A DNA stretch of 64,000 bases from Hippopus hippopus (Eukaryota > Mollusca > Bivalvia > Cardiida > Cardiidae), in contig OX328099.1 of assembly GCA_946811185.2 (NCBI GenBank), positions 20,549,859 through 20,613,858 on the forward strand, written 5' to 3'. The notes below the pieces were generated by a model, which was not told the origin of the DNA, did no database searches, and worked only from the letters and a program-made list of their open reading frames with translations. Below, in pieces: positions 23,110 through 34,157 of the stretch (its first letter is position 1; the number at the start of each line of letters is the position of its first letter). The position numbers were made by a program, and so were the translations under genes.

Positions 23110-24712
23110 TAAACAGAACAGAACATAATTTTATTTTGACTTGTATCAAAGTACATCGTCAGTTGCACTACAATATACAAAAACAACGTGGTACATGGAG
23201 ATACTATCAAGATGTTACAAAAAAGACATATAGGAAAGAAATAAGTTGGAAAGTATCATGATTAGAAATAAACAATAAACAAGCAGTAGAGAGTCAATAT
23301 TTAAGATCAATGAATTACAATATTTCCAGTCGTTTTGCGATCGCAAGTTTGACGTAGACTGCAGCTTTTTAATGATGTTTTTGTCTTAGGATTTTAACAG
23401 TTCAATACATTTATACATAGATGGGCGATTTCGAAAATATACAGGCAAAAAGGAAAAAAAATCTCTAAGTTCGTTATAACATGAGCATAAAAAATGATAC
23501 GAGTCTTCAATATCTGTTGCGTTACAACAAGGACAAAATCTTTCCGAGCGGGGTATAGGGGAGTTGCTGTATCTGCCAGTTTCGATTCGCAAGTTAAGTG
23601 ATGAAAATCTAAGTCTAGTAAAACAATTCCTCATATCTCCTGATAAAATGTCTAAATATGGCTCATAGCTAAATGTATGCTTGATTAGTGAATAGTCCTT
23701 CAAAGCTGCGCTATTTTGTAAGGTACTTAACCAATCTTGAATAAAACAATCTATTGCTCTTTGTTTAAAAACTTTCGGGAATTGTTTCAAATACAAAGGA
23801 TCATAAATATCTTTATTAAAAACATCCGAAAAACCATAGTCATTTAAAAGGTTTTTAATATTACTGACCCAGTTTTTGAAGCCATTATTGCTATCTATTA
23901 CGGCTTGATTGTAGACAGTTCTCAAAATAATAATATCAGATGTAACAAGTTTGCACCAATACTTTATCAGTCTACAATACTGCGCAATGTACATAGGATA
24001 GCGACCCAAATCGCCATATACTGCTGCAGAACAAGTACTGCTTTTGACACCTAAAATGCGCTTTAAGAATTTCAAATGAATACGCTCAACTTCCCTCGAT
24101 TTAGAATAACCGCACATCTCGGAGCCGTAACATAGAGTTGAACCAACAAAAGAATCAAATAGTTGGCATTGGGTTTTAAGACTGACTGGAATCTTACAAC
24201 ATTTATGCAATAAAAAGTTAAGATTGTTTAATGATTTACCAACAACGTGTTCAACATGTCTAGCAAAGGTTCCCGTATAATGAAAAATACAACCAAGGTA
24301 ATTAAAATCACCATTTATATCTAAAAGGGTACCATAGTAATACCAACGTTCATCATCTTTCAACTGTTCTCTTTTTCGAAAAACCATGATTTTAGTTTTG
24401 GCCTCATTTACTTGTAAACCCCATTTTTTACAATACCCTTGAAGATTATCGAGATGCTCTTGAAGTTCGCGGGGCGACTTAGCAAGAATTGCCATGTCGT
24501 CTGTAAATAACAACAAAATGATGACTATGTCATCAATAATAATTCCATTGTCGCTTTTCTTTTGTAAAAAAAGTTCTAAATCCTCCAAGAACAAGGATAC
24601 CTTAGCCCGAATGCGTGTTCGAAAAAATTAGATACATCATTAAAGTTTTTTACGCGTGACTTTACATGTAGGTACATATTTTTAGACCCTTTCAGTGCCA
24701 TGGGCAAAAACA
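23110..24712 (-). mobile_element. 5'-truncated LINE (non-LTR retrotransposon)
   Basis: Contains the reverse-transcriptase C-terminal half and a 3' UTR (~270 bp) ending in a TTCTGTTCTG-type tail at about 23110. Upstream of the main ORF, 24610-24712 reads MALKGSKNMYLHVKSRV and NFNDVSNFFEHAFGLR in another frame. In intact relatives this block is joined in frame to the palm region by a QG..LSP segment, which is missing here. Everything 5' of this, including any endonuclease, is absent. An M3 right-end remnant (CTAAAATTTTGTCCTCTTG) lies directly at the 3' side. Confidence 0.8.
23386..24594 (-). pseudogene. Reverse transcriptase fragment of a LINE (broken)
   Basis: A 402-residue open frame. It begins inside the palm domain (SLFLEDLELFLQKK if read from just upstream). 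Catalytic-motif FTDD is at residues 30-33, where FADD or YADD is usual. GLQVNEAKTKIMVF (about 59-72) is the conserved motif that follows. A C-terminal CCHC-type zinc knuckle has C354, C357, H367 and C372 in CPCCNATDIEDSYHFLCSC. The zinc knuckle and thumb layout resemble CR1/Jockey/I-group elements; the clade cannot be fixed. The start Met is not a true start: fingers and GxxQG region are lost by truncation and a deletion/frameshift at about 24605. Dead as a transposase source. Confidence 0.85.
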
Positions 24713-24751
24713 GAGCATTTGCTGGGGGGCGGGGGGTGGGGGAAACTTAGA

Positions 24752-24800
24752 TAACGATCAGACTGAACAGATCTGATCTTAAGTCTATATCGTCCGCTTG
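24752..24800. mobile_element. M2 MITE core remnant
   Basis: ACGATCAGACTGAACAGATC and TGATCTTAAGTCTATATCGTCC; short and degraded. Confidence 0.45.
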
Positions 24801-25158
24801 TTTAGTCAATATTATAAAGTAAAACCTTTCCGTGTTTCAGTGGATTGTATTATTGTATTTAGAAAGAAGTCGTGTTTATATTATTTTGCGCTATCAGAGT
24901 TATTTTAAGACAGTGCAGCACAACTCAATGCTACCTAAACTACTATAAAATACACAAAGACATTAGGTACAAAGAAAAATATTGTCTTTAACCAGCTTTG
25001 AAAAAAAAAGGAGTGAGAAAAGAAGCACATGTGCCTTAATGTTTCTCGAAATATCTTTTATAAGCACGGGCGTTAAAAAGTCGTGTTTATTTTTAAAAAA
25101 AAAAGTTTCATTGTCAAAAGGTCTCCAGTCCGAGAACGCTGTACGTTTAAACATATAG

Positions 25159-25340
25159 TGAATGACAAAACCTTAGACTGGTCCAAATTCCTACAACTTG
25201 CAGATGACAAATTAAATTTGGCAAAAGAATAAATAAATAAATTTGGCACAAATGATAAGATATGTATCACACAGGGTAGAAAACCTTGTGGAAAAAGGAG
25301 AAAATGTTGGTTACCAGCATTTTCTTCTATTCCCACTATG
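25159..25340. mobile_element. M3 MITE, partial
   Basis: GAATGACAAAACCTTAGACTGG, AACTTGCAGATGACAAATT, GGGTAGAAAACCTTGTGG, core AATGTTGGTTACCAGCATT, truncated after TTCCCACTATG. Confidence 0.7.
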
Positions 25341-25366
25341 TTTTTTTTTTTTGTTTTTTTTTTGCG

Positions 25367-25590
25367 AGGATAGAGTGATAGTCATTGTTCCATGATCCAC
25401 TCCTTTCCCATCGCAAAACCATGTTTTAGTGATGAAAATTGTGGAAAATTGCCAATGGCTTGGAAAAATTGTTGTACAAAAAAACTGGTAGAAGAACGTC
25501 TAAGAGCTTGATTAAGTCCACATAGCGTCGTAATACGACTGAAATAATCTTGAAAACGGCGTTAAACACCAAACAGTCGAACAACTTAAA
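25367..25590 (+). mobile_element. tRNA-derived SINE, head missing, diverged
   Basis: GAGTGATAGTCATTG, GCCAATGGCTTGGAA, and the 3' end ACTGAAATAATCTTGAAAAC with GGCGTTAAACACCAAACAG. It matches the SINE body of 50341-50646 in inverse. Confidence 0.65.
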
Positions 25591-25599
25591 CCTTTACGT

Positions 25600-27357
25600 C
25601 ACAATTGTGAGTTTTAACGACCTTAGGAAAGAAACCTTTCGAAAACAGCTAGTATACTTTTCACTTAGAGCGAAAAGAAGCTTGGTTTTCATATGAAAAT
25701 ACATGTAGTGAGAAAAAAATGGGTGAAACTTCATTATAAAATACATGTATACTGTTAAGCAAATTTTACTGTGATTTAGACAGATCAAAAACTTTTGAAA
25801 ACACTGGGAAACTTGATATTTACATTTTGAACAAAAATCTAAATATCTCCGTTTCATTGTAATAAAACTGTGCCTCGAAGACTTTCATTCATTTCAATTT
25901 AAAGTTAATATAAAATTCCAATCATTCACTGTTGAAAAATGCGAAATGGCAGCCTTCAACATTCAAATTCAACGAATGTCAGATTCCTTTTATCACAGAA
26001 CAGTATCGCAGGAATTACTTGAAATATTAGACCTTTTATAGATCTACATATTCGTGAATAAGACCGTGTCACTCTTTTGGCATTTATAAGTATTGGTTTG
26101 AAAGCAAAATAGTTTCAAAGAAACTTGCATACATGTATCATTGTTCTCAACGATATTTATTTGTGATATTCAACAATAAGCTATGTACAGTTTTCGATAA
26201 GATTAATGGTTGAGAAGTTTACTTAAAAGTAGTCCCTGCTGGCAGGTGCGCAGTTCTACGGTAACATGACAAACTGACGCACCCTGTTAAAAGTATGGCA
26301 AGTGACGGGGTATAAAAATGACCTGTGACATGGCATGTGTGCGTATTCTAAATGTATCCCGAAATTTTAAATGTCACCTAAAATAATTATTTTGCAAGGA
26401 TTTTTGTATTGTTTACAAAAGCACTTGCCAAAATATAAATATACATTGCGGATCTTTTGGTTTTCAATAAAAAAAAAACTATAGCCATTACTATTCGCTT
26501 GATAAGAAAAAACGTAGAAACTACTTTTCACCCATTTTCAGACTATGTTTAAAACCATGTGAGATATTATCTAAAAGATGCATTTCCAACAAGGTCATAC
26601 GAGTTGCAATCTTCTACATGAGATGCGTTTAGTTGAGCAAATGTTTTGATAGAGAAAGACAAAACATCCGTTAAATCTATCGCATGGTTTTCTTAAGGAA
26701 CCTGGCTCCATTATACAAGCGCTCAAGTAAAATGATAATCTATTTCTTGTAAATTTATGAATATTCTATGGCCAGAGATACAACAAGTGCCAACACACGT
26801 AACTAAAGAAAAATGGAGTAAGATACTGACTTTTTGACAAATTAGAACTGTGCTTTTTATCAGTGTTGTTATTTTAAACATTCCTGATTAAAATGTCAAA
26901 TTCATTTGTAAAAGGTATCACTCACGCATACCTTGTCATGGCAATTCAAATTCTTTTTCAAAACAGTAATTACTTAAATACTAGATATGATTTGGACAAA
27001 CTATCCGACTTGAGGGATTTATATTTTCATATATCTAAAAGACAGAATGGCTTTCGATATCCATGAACTTTATGATTCTAATTGATCTAAAACAATTATC
27101 TTAAATCCCTAGAACTGACGATGTATTATATTCATTCATGTTGATACTTTGACCATGATGCACTTTCTAAAAATGAAAATATAACTTTATTTCAAAAATA
27201 ACTTCTACAAAAGAATGTACCATCTTTCTAACGTTTTGATAGTTATATGGCACATGTACTGCGTGTTTTCTAATTTGAATTTTGCGCATATTTGAATTCT
27301 GAAGGTATTTCTCACGAACGATATTATTTTCCAAACTAAAAATCATAAATTAGGAAC
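25600..27357. other. Downstream part of nuclear-receptor locus; no further exon proven
   Basis: AT-rich. Ligand-binding-domain exons would be expected on the minus strand here or below. I could not find a stretch with the LBD signature between helices 3 and 5 (F..L....Q..LL). Confidence 0.35.
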
Positions 27358-27560
27358 CTGATTGGGAAAAAAGACTTTTGCCCCACTAAGGAACCGCTCT
27401 TCCGAGATGGACAGGACTAAATTAGCAGCCACAGCATGGTATTTGTAATTGAGAAAGTGGCAGACCATAGTTGGGATTTGTGAAGATGCATTTAGAACAG
27501 CTTCCAACTTCTGACTCATTGACCCAGTTATTGACCCCGAATCTTTCACATGCATACTCG
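27358..27560 (-). CDS. Probable third exon of the nuclear receptor (hinge / start of ligand domain)
   Basis: On the minus strand an acceptor TTTAATTCACATACAAAG precedes CGAGTATGCATG, and the exon runs 203 bases to CCCAATCAG|GTTCCT (a weak donor). The preceding exon at 30158-30302 ends with a single G of a split codon; here the two bases CG complete GCG and the frame stays open for 67 codons, starting SMHVKDSGSITGSMSQKLEA. The joined sequence runs CLEVGMSYEA-S..., the usual place of the T-box/hinge in NR1-type receptors. The peptide itself shows no strong LBD motif, so the call rests on phase, openness, strand and position. The exon would end in phase 0. Confidence 0.45.
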
Positions 27561-28227
27561 CTTTGTATGTGAATTAAAAGAAATAAACTGTATTTGAAAG
27601 CCGTCAGGGTAAACTAATATTACGTTCAACATTTCGAAATAGATTTTACCCCTTGGCATTTAGTTTTCAGCTTTAGGTTTACGTGCATGTACATGAAACA
27701 TTTATTTGGCCTTTCTTTGATAAACTGGAAAAGGACTTTTTATCACACTTATAGATAGGAAAGATAGAGTAACTGTTTTTCTCCAGCCTGCCTTAACAGA
27801 AAATCGCTGGGCTTAAATACTAATTTCGTGCTTTTGTGTGTATTATTTCGGTCCTTCTTTTTTTAAAATATAGACTTTGACGTTATGATCACTGATAATA
27901 ATAAAATTATTGTATTTACTCTGTTACTATAACTTTTGTTTTTCTTTTCATAACAATAGCTATCATTTTTTCCTCTCAAAATTGTAGAAATTATTATGCA
28001 TACGCATCTAAACTTGAGATTTCGAATTTGTTTCTCTTCAATAGCGGGTATGTAAATCGCTGCCTTAAATCACAACACTATGCCGTTTAAAGAGTCATCT
28101 TTACACCCAGAGAGTAAACAAACGCTGTTAAAACTTGACGATGTTATAATCTAGTCAGCTGTGTAAACGTAGATAAAAAAAATCAATGTAAGGTGTATAG
28201 GGTAAAGAAATTGTAGGCATGTCTTCA

Positions 28228-28436
28228 ATTTAAACCGGAAACTGTGGTTGTTATGTCTATGGCTAGCCGCAATAGAATGAACTGCATTTTCTATCTGCCG
28301 TAATCTGTGCAACCTTGCAACCATCACGGGCAATATTTGGCATGAAGATACAAGAGTGGTTATAGTTTCATAAAATAAAGAAGAAAAAAACGGTTGAAAA
28401 AGTGGATGAAAACGAGTACAGATGTATCTTTAAAAT
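28228..28436 (+). repeat. M6 dispersed repeat, copy 2 (within NR intron)
   Basis: AACCGGAAACTGTGGTTGTT, GCATTTTCTATCTGCCGTAA, GGCAATATTTGGCATGAAG, AGATGTATCTTTAAAAT. The 60-codon minus-strand ORF at 28151-28333 lies in this repeat. Confidence 0.65.
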
Positions 28437-30157
28437 TAGGCCTTCTATCCTTTGTATCCACATTGCAAGGTTTTGGTCTTCGGTTAAATTAAATAATTAG
28501 CAGTATCCCAAGACAGATTTCTATTTTTCAAAGAATACAAATACAACTGGGATGTACTTCTGTTGACTGAATTTCGACGCTGCAAATTATTTTCACAAAA
28601 TGTCCAGTTGTTATATTTTGTTTACTGAGCAAAATTGCTTTTACCTTTCATGGTCTTGATTTTTTTTAACCAAATCGAGAACTAAGCAGAAGCCTTTGAG
28701 GAGCAAAAAGTTACATAACCTAATATGGCAAGATGCTCGTTTTACTATAGAAAAATTGTTAAAATATAAAACAAAAAAACTACATGAACTTCTTGTTTCA
28801 GAAGAGTTTGTTTATACTTGTATATACATTTTACAAAATAAGACTTTTACAACATCAATTGTTGAATCAAATACAGAATTAATAGAGAACGAACTTGCTT
28901 CACTCTACATTTATACATACAATTCGTGAAAATTCAAAAGAGTGAAATGACAGTTTTCGTATATATAGTATCTGACATAAGTTGGCGTTTGAGCAAAAAT
29001 CTTACAACACGAGTCTAGAAATATGTCACTTAGCGAGCCTCTGGCGAACTCAACATTTTTTTCCGGACGAGCTTCAATAAAATTTTATTTTGGAGACCAA
29101 ATAAACTCGGTTTCTTTTATCATGTAACTGTATCTCATGAAATACATGTTTTATAATCCTTTGATTGATTTGCCTTAACGTACCTACATGCTTATAAATT
29201 AGGCCCAGTCACTGCTCTGTGGTACATTTCGGATTAAAATATTGCCAAAGAACCTGACATATAACTAATCAACTTGGAATCTAACAATGACAAGATCATC
29301 ATTTTGATAGCTGATCTGATAGCAAAATTTGTGTGTGACATGTTAAAAATAATGGGGGAGGGGGGATACAATGTTTTAATAAATAACGTCACATAAGTTT
29401 CCTATGATGTCATCAAATCTTAGCTAAAACGTGTGCAAGGTAAGAAAATTCTTCATGGTTAAATGAATTAAAAACAAGAGAGGTTATTTTATAAAACGGT
29501 AATATAATATAAAAAAATGGACAGTTTTATTATTATTATTATTATTATTATATTCTTGTCTTTAATGAAAACTAGTTTTGTTCTCCTATGTAACAAATAT
29601 TCATCTATCTGAATTTTGACTATATAATCTGACACGGGATCCCTACCATATTCATAACATTAATTTTTAGTTCTAGTCTATGACACATTTTGTCTGTCCG
29701 GAAGAAAAATATTCATTTCCTATGGGTATCCATTTTCTATTCATATGTATTAGATTGTGCCTTCACGTTCAGATACACATTTGTATTGTTTTTAAGCGAG
29801 AACAAGCGGCCATATTTACTTGTATTCCAAGTACCCATGGGACTTCTTTTCATTTTTTCGGAAGATTGAAATTCAAATCTTCTGAATGGGAAATTTAAGA
29901 AATTTAAGGTTTTTTTTAACTACTATGGTAATTAAGATCAATTTCTGTCTAAAGGAGACGATGATAAATTTGTTTAGGAAGGTTTTTTTTTCTAGATATT
30001 TACATTGTTTCATACTTTTATAGTTACGAGTATAGTACATGTAATGATGTGCCAGGGCAAACTATCCTCAAGGAAGCCAAGCACTAATGAATGGTTGATT
30101 TTTATTTTTTTCATTTTTCATCCAGATGGCCAATTACAGATCAAGCATATTTCTTAC
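28437..30157. other. NR intron, no feature beyond a microsatellite
   Basis: Intron between the second-finger exon and the putative third exon. AT-rich; ORFs on the plus strand (28696, 29680) are low complexity with no donor/acceptor logic. Confidence 0.4.
29527..29551. repeat. (ATT)n microsatellite
   Basis: About eight TAT units. Confidence 0.95.
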
Positions 30158-30302
30158 CTTCATATGACATTCCAACTTCTAAACATCGCTGCATTCGGCA
30201 AAATTTACAGGAATTTCGGCTAGTTTTTAGGACCAGACAGCCACCCGAATTATTACAGAACTTGTATCTCTTCACGGCCTGAACGCTTCGATAGAAGAAT
30301 CC
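30158..30302 (-). CDS. Nuclear receptor exon: second zinc finger of DNA-binding domain
   Basis: Minus strand. Acceptor TTTGTTCTGATTTTCAG precedes GGATTCTTC and the donor is TATGAAG|GTAAGA. The exon encodes GFFYRSVQAVKRYKFCNN then SGGCLVLKTSRNSCKFC and RMQRCLEVGMSYE. The second finger is complete: C-x5-C-x9-C-x2-C. The RMQRCLEVGM motif is the standard end of a nuclear-receptor DBD. Starting in phase 0 with GFF, it joins exactly to the CEGCK end of the exon at 48332-48423, the classic intron position between the two fingers. Unusual: Y in GFFYRS where R is normal. Function (family knowledge): sequence-specific DNA binding in the nucleus and ligand-responsive transcription control. The exact subgroup is unclear; NR1-like is my best guess. 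Confidence 0.92.
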
Positions 30303-30359
30303 CTGAAAATCAGAACAAATGGGCAATTACAACATATCAAAGGGGTCCCTATAAAAAAG

Positions 30360-30427
30360 AAAACAGAACCGAAACGCAACGAAACGAGCTGTTTCGTTTT
30401 GTTGCGTTTCGTTTCGGTTCCGTTTCT
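30360..30427. repeat. Short foldback just upstream of an NR acceptor
   Basis: GAACCGAAACGCAACGAAAC and GTTGCGTTTCGTTTCGGTTC pair around GAGCTG; arms are about 30 bp. It lies 58-125 nt into the intron from the acceptor at 30303. Confidence 0.85.
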
Positions 30428-30428
30428 A

Positions 30429-31300
30429 GTTTTACAGGTAGGTATACCCGTAAATCACGGTCAATTATTCTTTATTTCACTGTTATGCTAAGGGTTGGTC
30501 AGGAGAGAGGCAACTGTCCCATTAATTTGCAGAAATAGGGGACACTGACAAAATTAGTAAGGCAAAGGCACTCAAGACTACTTCCCAAATAAATTTGAAA
30601 GGGCCAATTCAACCTGTGTGCATTATGGTAGGAAAATTTTCCAATTCAGCGGGTCTGTATCCCAGAATCTCCCCGTTTGCGGAACATTGTTTCTCATATA
30701 GTTTTATTTGTAAATTTATATTATCAACAATACAAAGATAACGAAGAGGGCATGCAAGAAAAGGTTATGATTTAAAATCATCGACAGTTGAAAATTGTTC
30801 CTGTCTACGTGGAAATGTAAACACTGGCATTAAAAGTGGCTTTTGCATGTGTGTTTTCAACGCTGGGTATTAAATATTAAGTTTCAATATTAAGACCATA
30901 AAGGTATTTTTTTGTTTGTTCGGATGTAAGCTAAAGATACATCTTATTTGTGAATGCCAAATTAATTTACATAGCCCCACATGTGGATTAGCCTCAATGC
31001 GAAAATAACATTTTTGTTCATCTCACCTTATGAAATGACAACTCGATCTTACATAAAAAAATGAAATGTATTTTGTTACTGTTGTTGTTTGAAATAAATC
31101 AACGTAGATCACTGAATGACATACCAATCCCCTACTTCTATATTAGAAGATGGATACAGTAACGAATGCAACTTTGTCCGAATCTTTCCATTACAAGCTC
31201 TGGCTCTTTCTCTGGCTCTCTCTGGCTCTCTCTCTCTCTCAGCAGTTCTGGTTCTGTGATTTTAGTAGGTATTTTTGCATATATATGACACTGTTAAAAA
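30429..31300. other. NR intron, nothing recognised
   Basis: AT-rich intron sequence followed by a short CT-rich stretch at 31200-31245. Confidence 0.4.
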
Positions 31301-31305
31301 TATTC

Positions 31306-31425
31306 CCGAAAACCCTTTTTGTTGAAAAAGGAGAAAATGCTTGTAATTTCAATTTTTGAGACACATCTATTTTGTAGGGCGCAAATGCTTCACTTTGAAC
31401 AAGTATAGAATTTGTCTTTCGGTAA
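31306..31425. mobile_element. M3 MITE fragment fused to M1 fragment
   Basis: CCCTTTTTGTTGAAAAAGGAG, AATGCTTGTAATTTCAATTTT, GTAGGGCGCAAATGCTTCAC, TCTTTCGGTAAAG. Directly after it (31426-31480) comes an M1 half: GGACTGCGCAGGCTGACC and CGCAGATGCATGGCTC. Confidence 0.55.
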
Positions 31426-31940
31426 AGCGGACTGCGCAGGCTGACCCGGGTCGATACTTTTCGCAGATGCATGGCTCAAATAATTTTGATTTACAGGATT
31501 TTCCTGTGAAAGGGTGCAAAACATGATGAAAACAAGGGAAGATAAAAGTATGTCACCATGGTTGTGAAATTACAGGATCATTCTACAATACATGTGCATT
31601 GGTATTGCTTGTATGTATATGGCTAAATTCTTTTGCTATTTTATCCCATATAAATTGAGTTGAGTTGATGACATTACATAACATAAAACATTATTTGGCA
31701 TTGAATACAAACATATTTCTAGCCAATATAGTTACACAAGATAAGCACAAAACTTGAAAAAAAAAATCAGTATAACTCGAAAATGCGTGCCGGTAGTAAA
31801 TGAAGTGCATTGTACTTCATATTTTGAATGTTTTCCGAAGGAATGAGGGGAAAAATAGAGATTACGTTGACAAACAACCAAAAATAACGGGATAAGCGGT
31901 TGGGATACCCAAAGCGATACTTGATTCTTTTTTACTAACG

Positions 31941-32168
31941 TAAACCTTTACAAGACGACAAAATTTTAGCCTTGTCCAAATTGAAAGCATTTGCAGACGA
32001 CAAATTAATTGTTACTCAAAATATGAAATTTGTCTTTCATAGGGAAGAAAACATTGTGGGAAAAGCAGAAAATGCTGGTTATCATTTTCTCCTTTTCCAC
32101 AAAGTTTTCCAAAGTTTTTTTTTTTCTTTGGGGTCGTTAAAAGGCGGGATTGTGAGGCAAGGGGTTAA
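31941..32168. mobile_element. M3 MITE, full length
   Basis: CGTAAACCTTTACAAGACGAC, GCATTTGCAGACGACAAATT, GGGAAGAAAACATTGTGGG, core AATGCTGGTTATCATTTTC (slightly shortened), TTGTGAGGCAAGGGGTTAA. Confidence 0.8.
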
Positions 32169-32334
32169 ATCTTAGATATCCGATTAAACCTTACAGGCAT
32201 TTTTAGTCATGAAATGAAACCCAAAAAATTGCAATTGAAAGTCTGTTTTATCTTAAATATCTCAGCAAAGAGGTCAAAGATCTACGCTGATAGCAAAGGA
32301 AACTTCACTTGTGATGGGTGCTTTAAGGCTTGAA

Positions 32335-32500
32335 ATGTTACCTCATCCGCTAAGGATTCAGCCCCGTTCTACCCGGAAGTTTCAGATTTTTTCGATAACT
32401 ACATTTTTTCGATAGCCAATGAAAAATCACTGTACAGTTTTATTTGTATAAAATCATTGGCTTGAAAAGATGACTTGAAATAAACACTATAGACATCAAT
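32335..32500 (+). repeat. Dispersed repeat pair, copy 1
   Basis: GCCCCGTTCTACCCGGAAGTT, TCGATAGCCAATG and AAAATCATTGGCTTG match GCTCTACCCGGAAGTTTGAG, CGATAGCCAACC and AGAATCATTGGCTCG at 33895-34015 in the same order and orientation. Confidence 0.6.
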
Positions 32501-32768
32501 TTATACTGTTATCAGTTTACACATGACCTAATATATAGCTTAAAAAGCGCTGCTTTGTTGTTGTTGTTGTTGTTTAAAATGAATCAACGTATGTCACTGA
32601 ATTATTTACCGGTCCTCTCCATTTGATAATAGAAGCAGCAAAACGTGTACTACTGAACAACATACCGATCCTCTGCATTTGATAATTAAAATAGCAAAAA
32701 AGCAACTTTGTCCAAAGCTTCCTCCACTGGTGTTTTAAAACTGTCAGCTTTCGGACAGTGATGCCCGC

Positions 32769-32880
32769 CCTCTCTCTCTCTCTCGCTCTCTCTCGCGCGC
32801 GCTGAGTCTCTCTCTCTCTCTGTCTGAGTCTTCCCCCTCTCCGTCCGTCCGTCCGTCCGTATCTCTCTCTCTCTCTCGTT
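32769..32880. repeat. (CT)n / (CCGT)n compound microsatellite
   Basis: CT-rich blocks at 32769-32824, five CCGT-type units around 32840-32860 and a further CT block to about 32880. The minus-strand ORF of arginine/glutamate repeats here is an artefact. Confidence 0.95.
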
Positions 32881-33211
32881 GTATTAGTATTAGTAGTGGC
32901 AGTAGTCATAGTAGTTCTGATTCCGTGATTTTTAGGGTTTTTTTTGCATATACATGGAACTGTTAAATTTTCCTGAAAATTCCTTCGCTTGATCACCAGC
33001 GTTTTTCAACGACCCATTTTTACCCTCGAATTGCAAAGTGGGACTTAAATCTTGAAGTCTTTTCAACACAAACACAAGAACATCTTTTCTGATTGCTGGT
33101 GTTTTTACATATACATGCAATCATGTAACTTTCATGAATTTTTCTTAGCTTGATGACCCCTATTTTTTTCTACAACGAGCCCATTTTACCCTCAAATAGC
33201 TGATCGGGACT

Positions 33212-33290
33212 TTACTTTACCAGACGTCAAAAGTTTCATACTCGTCCATTTTCAAAGCATTTGCAGACGACAAATTTAACGGTGTTCGAT
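33212..33290. mobile_element. M3 MITE, left arm only
   Basis: ACTTTACCAGACGTCAAAAG, GCATTTGCAGACGACAAATT; then unrelated sequence. Confidence 0.55.
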
Positions 33291-33384
33291 TTAAAATTGA
33301 AACCTTTGAAACCTTGAAAAAGTACAAAACATTGAGAGATAAGAAAATAAATTTGTGACCATGGTTGTAAAACTGATAGGATCG

Positions 33385-33640
33385 TTTGATAACGACACGG
33401 GTAGGAAACTTCATATTCAGAGCCAATGGCTCTGACGATAAAATGTGTTGGTCTTCCGTTTCCGAAAATGTCGGCTCAAAAACAAATGAAAAACAGGGCA
33501 AGCTTGTCATTCTTTGTACTAATGTGTTCTTATATCTTTGAATTTTGAAAAAAGGAGAATGTCATGCACAACATTTTATCGTCAGAGCCATCGGCTCTGC
33601 ATATGAAGTTTCCTACCCGTGACGAGTTCAACGTCCTAAT
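33385..33640. mobile_element. Foldback with a small hairpin in each arm
   Basis: ACGGGTAGGAAACTTCATAT at 33400 is mirrored by ATATGAAGTTTCCTACCCGT at about 33600. Each arm contains its own palindrome (AGAGCCAATGGCTCT and AGAGCCATCGGCTCT) and then ACGATAAAATGT or its inverse. The loop is about 110 bp. Confidence 0.8.
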
Positions 33641-33749
33641 AGATGCGATAACGGAGTCTATTGTACTGACGCAACGCTTAGGCTGCTGAATAAATCAAAA
33701 TTACATTGTCTGTCAAAAAAAACCCCGCCATTTTAAGTTGTATCCTGAA

Positions 33750-33840
33750 TGCCTCTGCAAAGCGGACAGTGTATTTCAAAGATCAGACTGCACATTTTGT
33801 GCAGCCTGATCTTTGGTCTACACTGGCCGCAAAGGCAATC
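33750..33840. mobile_element. M2 MITE core
   Basis: GCGGACAGTGTATTTCAAAG, dyad ATCAGACTGCACATTTTGTG / CAGCCTGATC, GGTCTACACTGGCCGC. Confidence 0.65.
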
Positions 33841-33889
33841 ATAGTTGTGAAAATGCGCTTTTACGTGATACAATGTCTACTCACTTTGT

Positions 33890-34020
33890 TTAAGGGTTCA
33901 GCACCCGCTCTACCCGGAAGTTTGAGACGTTTTCGATAACTAATTTTGTCCGATAGCCAACCAAAACTTCTGTACGGCCTTATTTGTGTAGAATCATTGG
34001 CTCGAATTGCTGATTGAAAT
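33890..34020 (+). repeat. Dispersed repeat pair, copy 2
   Basis: Partner of 32335-32500. Confidence 0.6.
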
Positions 34021-34157
34021 AATTATACACTATCAACTTTATGTAATAGTCCGGTTTGTACTGTAAACTAATATCTTTATTTGTTACAAAGACTGCCAAT
34101 TTTCATGCTCCAACAAAGATGGCTTTTATACTGAAATGTAGATAAAATTGATGTACA

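Noticed and set aside
26620..26720. Minus-strand stretch reading SIKTFAQLNASHVEDC as a possible ligand-domain exon of the nuclear receptor
   Set aside because: No usable donor, short frame and only a vague resemblance to helix 3.
32574..32996. 140-codon minus-strand ORF rich in Arg and Glu
   Set aside because: Translation of CT and CCGT microsatellites.
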